A DNA stretch of 56,054 nucleotides from CAYVUV01 sp964455095 (GTDB taxonomy: Bacteria; Desulfobacterota; Binatia; HRBIN30; CADEER01). A model generated the notes under the pieces. It saw only the letters and a list, made by a program, of their open reading frames with translations, was not told the DNA's origin and searched no databases. Made by a program: the position numbers and the translations under genes. The stretch covers positions 1 through 56,054 of the forward strand of contig CAYVUV010000047.1 of the NCBI GenBank assembly GCA_964455095.1, given 5' to 3'. This document shows, piece after piece, positions 23,401 through 31,400 of this stretch (its first letter is position 1; every line of letters begins with the position of its first letter).

Positions 23401-24028
23401 GACCGATCGCCTCCAGCCAGTTCTGCAACACCTGCATACCGTGCCTGTGACTCTTCTCCGGGTGGAACTGCGTGCCGTAGACGTTCCCGCGCCGTACCGC
23501 CGCGCCGAAGCGGTAGCCGTAGTTGCCCCAGGCCGCGATGTCCGTCGGGTCGTCCGCGACCAGGTGGTACGAGTGCATGAAGTAGTAGCGGCTCTCACCG
23601 GGCTCGTGTCCCTTGAAGAGCACCTCGTCCTTCGTCTCCACCTCGTTCCACCCCATGTGCGGGATGGGCAACCGCGGGCCCGGAGGCAACGCGAAGCGCT
23701 TCACCTCGGCGGCGATCCAGCCCAGGCCCGGCGCCTTGCCCTCTTCGCTACCGCGCGCGAGCAACTGCACCCCCAGGCAGATGCCCAGCACGGGCACCTT
23801 CTTCTCCATCACCCGCCGCGTCAGGATCGCCTCGAAACCGCGGCTCCGCAGGTTCGTCATGCCGGTGTCAAAGTGCCCGACGCCGGGCAGGACGAGCGCC
23901 GTGGCGATCTCGAGCACTTCGGGCTTCGACGAGATCTGCGCCTGGGCGCCGAGCTTGCGGAGCATGTTGGCTACCGAGCCGAGGTTGCCGAGCCCGTAGT
24001 CGACGATGGTGATGGTCCCAGCCGTCAC
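23390..24028 (-). CDS. wbuY: HisH2-type glutamine amidotransferase subunit
   Basis: 212 residues, a class I glutaminase of the HisH family that hydrolyses glutamine and feeds ammonia to its HisF-like partner. The triad is complete: Cys84 in LGICLGVQLL, His189 and Glu191 in TQFHPEKSH. The N-terminus TITIVDYGLGNLGSV is standard. Two GTG codons are possible starts; I chose 24028 because GGAA stands 8 nt before it (the other is 24034). With the HisF2-like and amidotransferase genes it forms the known WbuXYZ / WbpG-HisH2-HisF2 set. Confidence 0.91.
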   Translation of the reverse strand: MTAGTITIVDYGLGNLGSVANMLRKLGAQAQISSKPEVLEIATALVLPGVGHFDTGMTNLRSRGFEAILTRRVMEKKVPVLGICLGVQLLARGSEEGKAPGLGWIAAEVKRFALPPGPRLPIPHMGWNEVETKDEVLFKGHEPGESRYYFMHSYHLVADDPTDIAAWGNYGYRFGAAVRRGNVYGTQFHPEKSHRHGMQVLQNWLEAIGHAP

Positions 24029-24223
24029 GCACACTTCCGATGAGTGCGCGACTTGTAGGGGAAGGCCCCCGCCCGTTCAAGCGTGAACCCGGGCGGGACA
24101 CGGGGGTGCCGACCTCACTGCGGCTGCAAGTGGCGTGCGTTGCGCCGATCCGGTATCGAGGTCTCGAATGCGGGTGCTGCGCGTCATCACCGAAGAACTG
24201 CGCGGACGATAGGGACTTGCGGC
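24029..24223. promoter_or_regulatory. Divergent promoter region of the sugar-amidation cassette
   Basis: About 195 nt between the HisH2-type gene (minus) and the amidotransferase gene (plus). Both transcription units must start here, which makes co-regulation likely. I could not place -35/-10 boxes with confidence. Confidence 0.4.
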
Positions 24224-25357
24224 GTGACCACCGAACGCAGGACCTGTACGCGCTGCATCATGGACACCAGCGACCCGGACATCACGTTCGACGCCGAGGG
24301 CATGTGCAAGCACTGTCGCGCGTACGACGCCGACCGCCGCCGTTCCCAGCTCACCGACGCCGAGCGCGACTCGCAGCTGCGGTCCCGTGTCGCGGCCATC
24401 AAGGCGCACGGCGAACGCAAGCGCTACGACTGTGTCATCGGCGTCAGCGGCGGCGTGGACAGCACCTACGTCGCGCTCCTGGCCAAGCGCCACGGACTGC
24501 GCTGCCTCGCGGTGCACGTCGACAACGGCTGGAACAGTGAGACCGCGGTCGCCAACATCGAACAGGCGGTGGTCAAGCGCCTGGGCTTCGACTTCCACGC
24601 CGAGGTGCTCGACTGGGAAGAGTTCCGCGATCTACAGCTCTCCTTCCTCAAGGCCTCGACGCCCGACTCCGAGGTCCCCAGCGATCACGCGATCACTGCG
24701 ACCGTGGTGAAGATGGCGTGGACGCTCGGCGTGCAGCACCTGGTCTTCGGGGTGAACAAGGTCAACGAGCTGATGCTCCCGCCCGCCTGGTCCCAGGGGC
24801 ACCAGGACTGGCGCTACATCCACGGGCTGCAGAAGAAGTTCGGCTCGCGTCCGCTGACGACGTTCCCTCACTTCAGTCCGCTCGATCAGCTCCGCTACCG
24901 CTCGTGGTCACGGCACTATCTCTTCAATATCCTCGACTACGTCGACTACAACCGCGCGCGCGCCATCGCGGAGCTGGAGGCCGAACTCGGCTGGCGCAAC
25001 TACGGCGGGAAGCACTGCGAGTCGGTGTACACGCGCTTCTTCCAGGGCCACATCCTCCCGAAGAAGTTCGGCTTCGACAAGCGCCGGGCGCACCTCTCGA
25101 ATCAGATCTGGGCCGGCCACGTCACGCGCGACCAGGCGCTGGCCGAGATGGCGAAGCCTCCCTATGCCGACGCGGCGCTCGAGCAGCAGGACCGCGCTTT
25201 CGTGATCAAGAAGCTCGGTCTCACGGAGGAGAGCTTCGCGGCGATCATGAACGCGCCCCCGAAGCGCTACGAGGACTACCCCAACACCTACGAGTCGCGG
25301 CCCTACGTCACCCTGCGCGGCGCGTATCGAACGCTCAGGCGGATCGCGAGCTGGTGA
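24224..25357 (+). CDS. wbuX: N-acetyl sugar amidotransferase (WbpG/PseA/WbuX family)
   Basis: 377 residues. The N-terminus carries two CxxC pairs (Cys8/Cys11 and Cys28/Cys31, in RTCTRCIMDTSDPDITFD and GMCKHCR), the family zinc site. An N-type ATP-pyrophosphatase loop SGGVDST is at 75-81. These enzymes adenylate the acetamido group of a nucleotide or lipid-linked sugar and replace oxygen by ammonia to give an acetamidino sugar in O-antigen or flagellin glycans. GTG at 24224 gives the usual length and start; an in-frame ATG at 24083 would add 47 unrelated residues. The stop overlaps the next start (GTGA). Confidence 0.93.
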   Translation: MTTERRTCTRCIMDTSDPDITFDAEGMCKHCRAYDADRRRSQLTDAERDSQLRSRVAAIKAHGERKRYDCVIGVSGGVDSTYVALLAKRHGLRCLAVHVDNGWNSETAVANIEQAVVKRLGFDFHAEVLDWEEFRDLQLSFLKASTPDSEVPSDHAITATVVKMAWTLGVQHLVFGVNKVNELMLPPAWSQGHQDWRYIHGLQKKFGSRPLTTFPHFSPLDQLRYRSWSRHYLFNILDYVDYNRARAIAELEAELGWRNYGGKHCESVYTRFFQGHILPKKFGFDKRRAHLSNQIWAGHVTRDQALAEMAKPPYADAALEQQDRAFVIKKLGLTEESFAAIMNAPPKRYEDYPNTYESRPYVTLRGAYRTLRRIASW

Positions 25358-26478
25358 GCCCACGCATCGCCCTGGTGACGCTGATCACCGGCGAGATCCC
25401 CACTGGGGTTCTCCACTCCGTCCGGGGGCAGGCACGCGTCGGCAAGGCCATGGGATTTCCGCTCGACTACTTCATCGTCAACCGCGAGCGCGAAGGCGTC
25501 GAGGGCGCGCTCACCCTCGCGCGCTTCGACTCCTGGCTCGGCCCCGCATCTGATCGCTGGCTCAAGGCGCGCCGGTCGCGATCGGTGAGTCGCCTCGAGA
25601 GCTACGACGTCGTCCTGCTTCGCTACTCCACTGGGCTCGACATCGACCCGACCGCGCTGTTCCGGAACTCGAAACGGAAGCTCGCCACCATTCACCACAC
25701 CAAGGAGCTCGAGGAGCATCTCTCCAAAGGCCTCCGACCGTCAGCCCTGGTCCGTTGGGGGTTCGAGCGCATCAACGGGCGACGAATCCTCAACCGCGCA
25801 CACGGGGTCGTCGGCGTGACCGACGAGATCCGCGACTACGAGCTGGCCCGCGCCTCGAGCCCGAAGCCCGCCATCACCGTCACCAATGGCGTCGACGTCT
25901 CCGGCGTCACCGCGACGGGCTTCGTCCCTTTCGATGGGCGCTCGTTGCGGCTGCTCCTCATCGCCAGCAACCCCACGCCGTGGCACGGCGTCGATCGCTT
26001 GATCGACAGCTTCAGGCCATATCGCGGCGCGGTGTCGGTGGTCATCGACGTGGTGGGGAACCAGGGGCGTCTGCCCGGGACCACGGAGCGCTTCGAGCGC
26101 ACCGCGGTCCACTTTCACGGGACGCTCCGGGGCCCCGCCCTCGACGCGATCGCTGCGCAGAGCACGCTCGCCGTCGCGACCCTCGGTCTCCACCGCAAAA
26201 GGCTGCGCCAGGCGTGCTCGCTCAAGACCCGCGAGTACCTCGCCCGCGGCCTGCCGATCGTCCTGGGCTACGAGGACGTCGACCTCGCTGGGGACCTCGA
26301 CTTCGCGTTGCGCGTTCCCAGCAGCGAGGCCCCCCTCGCGCCCGATCGGCTCTTCGACTTCGCCGCACGAATGAGCCGGGAGCGGGACCTGGCGGCGCGC
26401 ATCCGTGCGTTCGCCAGCGAGCAGCTCGACTGGTCGCACAAGTTGGGCCGGCTGGTGGAGTTCGGAAGGAGCCTGTGA
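25354..26478 (+). CDS. Glycosyltransferase, GT4-like (GT-B fold)
   Basis: 374 residues starting at GTG in a GTGA overlap with the amidotransferase stop. The N-terminal half carries donor-independent Rossmann features (RIALVTLITGEIPTGVLHS; VVLLRYSTGLDID). The C-terminal half holds VTNGVDVSG, LRLLLIASNPTPWHGVDRLI (about 197-216), a VVIDVVGN strand and a SLKTREYLARGLPIVLG segment typical of GT4-like nucleotide-sugar sites. A canonical E-x7-E motif is weak. It probably transfers the amidated sugar or a neighbouring one; acceptor and donor are unknown. Confidence 0.82.
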   Translation: MSPRIALVTLITGEIPTGVLHSVRGQARVGKAMGFPLDYFIVNREREGVEGALTLARFDSWLGPASDRWLKARRSRSVSRLESYDVVLLRYSTGLDIDPTALFRNSKRKLATIHHTKELEEHLSKGLRPSALVRWGFERINGRRILNRAHGVVGVTDEIRDYELARASSPKPAITVTNGVDVSGVTATGFVPFDGRSLRLLLIASNPTPWHGVDRLIDSFRPYRGAVSVVIDVVGNQGRLPGTTERFERTAVHFHGTLRGPALDAIAAQSTLAVATLGLHRKRLRQACSLKTREYLARGLPIVLGYEDVDLAGDLDFALRVPSSEAPLAPDRLFDFAARMSRERDLAARIRAFASEQLDWSHKLGRLVEFGRSL

Positions 26479-27056
26479 GCGCCCGCGCTGCTCAGTACAC
26501 CAGATCATTCTCCACTGCTTTCCTCACCCTTCCGGGAGAAGGCACCCTCGTGCGAGACGTCGCTGAAACTGCGAACCGCAGTACTTCACGTCCCCCAGGC
26601 GCGCCCTTGACGGAATAAATGCCGTCGGTTGCGCGCAGGGCGGGGCGCGGACGCCTCGTCCATGCCTACAGCCCCGCCAGTGAGCCGTAGAGCGAACCGA
26701 CGAGGCTGGCGGCGCGGGTGTCGCCGGTGGTGCCGGGCGACATCTTGTTCACGCAGGTCCAGCCGAGGGGGGCGTCCATGTCGAGCAGCCCTCGCGCGCG
26801 CGATGGCCGTAACCGTGTAACCGCCGTTGCGCGAGCGGCATCCAATCCAACAGCGCTGCTGCGCGCTGCGATGAAATAAAATGCAGGAGCGAGGACCAGG
26901 GGGTGACGGGGTGAGAGCTCAGAAACCACCTTCTTACCGCCTTCTCACCCCATTCTTACGGGCGTTCCATCGCCGAAGCGTCGCGCCCCATATTCTTTCG
27001 TCCAGCGAAGATCGTGAGCTCGAAAGCATGAACCCAAGAGAAAAGGAGGAACACAG
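26479..27056. other. Gene-free stretch with possible gene remnant
   Basis: 578 nt without a convincing gene. On the minus strand, 26666-26790 reads a protein-like C-terminus (DMDAPLGWTCVNKMSPGTTG then RAASLVGSLYGSLAGL, stop) with no start or upstream domain; it may be the end of a decayed gene. An 8-bp inverted repeat GGGGTGAG/CTCACCCC lies at 26908-26915 and 26944-26951. The last 120 nt are comparatively AT-rich and are the likely promoter of the next gene. Confidence 0.3.
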
Positions 27057-27944
27057 ATGAAAACGCTGACAACCGATCGCTCGCGAGTTGCCTCTCCCGA
27101 GCGGAAAGGAACGACGTTGAAGCGAAGTTCTCTCACCCTTCTGGTTCTGCTCGCGACCGGTATCGCGCCCGTGGCGGCAAGCGGCTTCTTGCGCGGCCCC
27201 GTGGCACGGTGCGCACCCGACGCGGTGGTCGCCGGCACCGTCTGCGTCGACAAATACGAGGCGAGCGTTTGGCGCGTACCAAATCCACACGGCACCAACG
27301 CGAGCCTGATCAGAAGCATCCTGTTGGGTCGCGCGACCCGTGCCGAACTGCTGGCGGCCGGCGCGACGCAGTTGGGCACGGTGGGCGACGATTACGCGCC
27401 GTGCGGCGACGACGGCCACCGTTGCGCCGGCGATGTCTACGCGGTGAGCCTGCCGTCGGAGATCCCCGCGTCGAACATCACCTGGTTCCAGGCTCAGGAA
27501 GCCTGCGCCAACGCCGGCAAGCGTCTGCCGACGAACGCGGAGTGGCAGATCGCAGCGAACGGAACGCCAGACCCGGGACCGGACGACGGGACGACGGATT
27601 GCAACAGCGTCAAGAAGGGCACCGTGACACTCACCGGCGCGCGAAGTCGATGCGTTTCGGCGCGAGGAGCTTTCGACATGGTCGGCAACCTGTTCGAATG
27701 GGTGAGCGACTGGGCGCCGCTGTCGACGGCTTGCCCCAACTGGGGCGGCTTGAGCGACGACGTCATGTGCCTCGCGGGCGCGAGCACGACCGGCATCGGC
27801 CCAGGGACGGTGTTGCCTGGCCCAGGGACGGTGTTGCGTGGCGGTTCGTACCTCGGCGGTTCGACGGACGGTCCGCTCACCGTCGTCGCCACCGTCGTTC
27901 CGTCCCGCTCGGACGAGAGCATCGGCTTCCGCTGTGCCCGTTGA
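27057..27944 (+). CDS. Exported FGE-sulfatase (SUMF1) fold protein, probably non-catalytic
   Basis: 295 residues: a signal sequence (basic start, hydrophobic SLTLLVLLATGIAPVAAS at about 26-43) and a formylglycine-generating-enzyme-type domain. Landmarks are VCVDKYEASVW, ITWFQAQEACANAGKRLPTN, EWQIAANG, GAFDMVGNLFEWVSDW and LRGGSYLGG...IGFRCAR. True FGEs carry a catalytic Cys pair shortly after GGS-(Y/W); here that stretch has none, so sulfatase activation is unlikely. The fold also serves as a lectin or diversified binding domain. A 21-nt tandem duplication (GPGTVLP) lies just before the GGSY motif. AGGAGG precedes the ATG. Confidence 0.88.
   Translation: MKTLTTDRSRVASPERKGTTLKRSSLTLLVLLATGIAPVAASGFLRGPVARCAPDAVVAGTVCVDKYEASVWRVPNPHGTNASLIRSILLGRATRAELLAAGATQLGTVGDDYAPCGDDGHRCAGDVYAVSLPSEIPASNITWFQAQEACANAGKRLPTNAEWQIAANGTPDPGPDDGTTDCNSVKKGTVTLTGARSRCVSARGAFDMVGNLFEWVSDWAPLSTACPNWGGLSDDVMCLAGASTTGIGPGTVLPGPGTVLRGGSYLGGSTDGPLTVVATVVPSRSDESIGFRCAR
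27798..27837 (+). repeat. 21-nt in-frame tandem duplication
   Basis: Two 19-nt identical copies (starting GGCCCAGGGACGG) are offset by 21 nt, giving GPGTVLP-GPGTVLR in the FGE-like protein. It looks like a recent slippage event in the loop before the conserved RGGSY. Confidence 0.85.
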
Positions 27945-28435
27945 ATCGTTGAAGGAGACCCGGTGTGACCTGTTCGGCAGAGCGACGCAACGGGCGGTGC
28001 ACAGCCTTGCCCGCGGGCGATTCGCATGTTTCGCGCTTGCTTGAAAGAGACAAACGGCCCGCCGTACGAGGTCTGGTGTCGAGGAGAGACCACAAGGGCC
28101 GATCCGGCAAACCGACCCGCCAAGGCGCGTATAAGGGAAATCCCCAATTGTTTTTCGTAGTCGTGAGTCGTACGAAGACTGAGCTGGATCGGCACGCGGA
28201 GTGAGGCCCAGCTTTGCGGGTAGGGTCGTCGGCGCGGCTGCGCCGCGGCGAGGTATCGAGGCCGCCTGAGGGACGTAGGCGCGAGTCGGGTGGTCTGCTG
28301 CGAGAGGGACACTCGATGGCCAGATTGCCGACACGTGCTCACTCACGGGCATGGCTGGGGACCCGCGAGTCATGCCGTGTCTTGCGGCGTGGCCGCCGCC
28401 GCGGCGGAACGCGCGCAAGTACAGAGGGAGGCTCG
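27945..28435. other. Gene-free leader of the large secreted protein
   Basis: 491 nt with open frames that lack protein character. It must hold the promoter of the 1859-residue protein unless that gene is read through from the FGE-like gene. A short AT-richer patch at about 28124-28170 is the best promoter candidate. Nothing else is recognised. Confidence 0.35.
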
Positions 28436-31400
28436 ATGCTGTACTCGTGCAGTTGGAGAGCGGGGCTACATTACGCGAAAGTCGCGCTCGTGTTCTTCGG
28501 CATCGCCTTGCTCCTCCCGGCACCAGCGGGGGCGCAGACCGCAACGCCGACGGCAACGCCAACGTCAACACCGACCGTCACTGCGACTCCCACCGCTACC
28601 GGGCCTACACTGACTCCGACGCCAACTTTCACCGGCACGCCGCCGACCTCGACACCCACGTCGACGCCAACACCGACCGTCACCGGTACGCCGCCGACCG
28701 CAACCCCGACCGCAACACCGACATCGACGCCGACCGAGACGCCAACGAACACGCCGACATCCACGCCAACAACCACCGTTACGCCGCCGACCTCGACGCC
28801 TACGTCGACGCCGACGCCAACCATCACCGGTACACCGCCGACCGCAACTCCCACGCCGACACTGACGCCGACGTCTACGGTCACGCCGACGATCACACCC
28901 GCAGGGCCGACAGACACTCCCACACCAACCGTCACCGGTACCCCGCCGACGGCAACTCCGACGTCGACACCGACGGCGACGCCGACGGCAACGCCCACCG
29001 ACTCCCCAACCGTCACACCAACCGTGACACCCACGGCCACCGCCACCGGTGCGCCGCCGACCGCGACCCCCACACCGACAGTCGTCTTCGGAGCCAACGT
29101 CAGCCTACCCCCCGGCGCCACCATCATCTCCCCCGGCGACACCACAAACGTCCTGCTCACCATCGACGACGTTACCGGTGTGAATGCGCTTGATTTTGCC
29201 TTTACCTACGATTCGGCGATCGTGCTGGCGACCGCCGTCGCCCCGACGCCGTTCACATCCGATTGCGTGATCTCGTCAAACCTCGCAACGGTCGGAACCG
29301 TTTCCCTCTCCTTCGCCTGCCCGCTTGCGCGCAGTGGCGGCGGCGATCTCGTCGTCATTACCTTCCAGGGACAGGCAACCGGAACCAGCTCGCTGCACTT
29401 CCCCCTGCCCCCATCCGGATGCAACCTGGACGAAGGTGCTCTCTCCTGCACGACGAGCGACGGCAGCATCACGGTCGGCTCCGGACCGGGCGCGACTCCC
29501 AGTTCGACGCCCACGCCGACCCCTACAGTGACCGACACTGCAACCGTTACCCCGACGGGGATGCTGCCGACTGCAACGTCGACCGCGACGGCGACTCCGA
29601 CCGTCACCCAGACGCCAACGATCACGCTCACACCAACTCGCACCGGCACGCCAACGGCGATCCCGACCGTCAAGACGTGGATCGGAGGCGTCGACCAGTT
29701 TTGGTCGACGCCGGGAAACTGGATCGGCGGGGTGCCAGGGACAGGCGACGTGGTAACGTTTGCGGCGCTCGGCGCACGCACGACGACCAACGATCTGCCG
29801 GCGGGGACGGTGTTCTCCAGCCTGGCGTTTCTCGGCGACAGCTATACGGTCGACGGCAACGCCATCGCGCTCACCGACGGGATCAGCAGCGGCGAGAACA
29901 TCAACTCCATCACCATCAACGCACCGTTGCAGCTGGCCGCTTCGCAGAGCTTCGACACCTCGGGCAGCTTCAATGGACCGATCGATCTCAACGGCTTCGA
30001 TCTGTCATTGGAGTCCTCCGGTGTTACCCACCTGAGCGGCGAGATCAGCGGGGCGGGCGGGCTCAACGTCGGGAGGGGCGTTTTCTCGGGCAACCATACC
30101 TACACCGGCCCGACTCACGTGCTGATCTTCCTCCAGCTCGACGACGCCCAACTCGCCAGCGCGGTCATCCTGGACGGCGGCAATCTCTACGGCAGCGGCA
30201 CCATCGGGCCGCTGAGCGTGGGGACCCAGGGCGGGTATGTCATTCCCTACGGCCAGATCCATACCGGCGACCTGGCCCTCGAGACGTCGGGGAACCCGGT
30301 CACCGCGACGTTCCAACTCGACGGCCCCACGCCCGGCTCCGGCTCCAATGACTACAGGCAGCTCGCCGTCAGCGGCAGCGTCGACCTGGGCACGCATCTG
30401 ACCGCTTACTTCAGTCTCGGTTTCGTGCCGGCGGTCGGCCAGATCTTCACCATCATCGACAACGACGGCAGTGACTCGGTCAGCGGCAGCTTCATCGGCT
30501 TGCCCGAGGGCGCGACGCTGGACATCGGGGGCTATCCCTTCACCATCAGCTATCTCGGCAAAGGCGGTACGGGTAACGACGTCGTGCTCGTCAGTCAGTC
30601 TGGCGACCCGTCGGACCACGCACCGACGGCAAACGACGACGCGTACGGTGCAATGTCCGGGGTGCCGCTGAACGTGACCGCCCCGGGAGTTCTCGGCAAT
30701 GACAGTGATCCCGACCTCGACACACTTTCGGTGATTGCGTTCAGTGCCGTCTCCGCCGAGGGCGGATCGGTGAGCGTGAACGCCGACGGCTCGTTCACCT
30801 ACACGTCTGCGCCGGCATTCACCGGAGTGGACACGTTCACCTACACGATCGGCGACGGCAAAGGCGGGACCGATACGGCGACCGTGACGATCACCGTCAC
30901 CCCCGCAACGCCCAGCGCCACACCGACGTCGACTGCAACGCCCACGGTGACCGACACCCCGACTCCAACCGGTACCAACACGCCGACGCCGACCAACACG
31001 CCAACCGGCACCGCGACGCCGACCAGCACGCCGACCGGTACGTCGACGCACACGCCGACCGCCACGGCGACGCCGACGAACACGCCAACCGGCACCGCGA
31101 CGTCGACCAGCACGCCGCCGTCGATATGCGGCGACGGAATCGTGGTCGCCGGTGAGCAGTGCGACGACCACAACTTCATCTACGGCGACGGCTGCTCGCC
31201 ATTTTGCACCATCGAAACCGGCTGGGATTGTAGCGGATCACCCAGCGTCTGCACGCCGACCTGCGGCGACGGGATCGTGCTGTTCCCGAAGATCATCACG
31301 CAGGACTCCAGCGGTGCGACTGGCGAACAGTGCGACGACGGGAACCTGACCGACGGCGACGGCTGTGATTCCAACTGCGACGTCACCGCCGTGAGCGAGA

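Noticed and set aside
22636..24028. HisF/HisH as histidine biosynthesis genes
   Set aside because: The HisF-like protein lacks the first catalytic Asp and the pair is divergent from a sugar amidotransferase, which fits the WbuYZ role.
24083..24223. ATG at 24083 as the amidotransferase start
   Set aside because: It would add 47 residues without family similarity; GTG at 24224 gives the usual length and start.
26666..26929. 87-residue minus-strand frame as a real gene
   Set aside because: The N-terminal part looks non-coding and there is no ribosome site; only the last 40 residues look protein-like, so it is listed only as a possible remnant.
28538..29085. CRISPR-like short repeats
   Set aside because: Repeats are in frame, code for Thr-Pro and have no uniform repeat-spacer structure.
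28471..29163. Long minus-strand frame of VGV/VGVAV repeats
   Set aside because: It is the antisense of the ACN-CCN Thr-Pro linker tract; the composition follows from the plus-strand repeats and it has no ribosome site.
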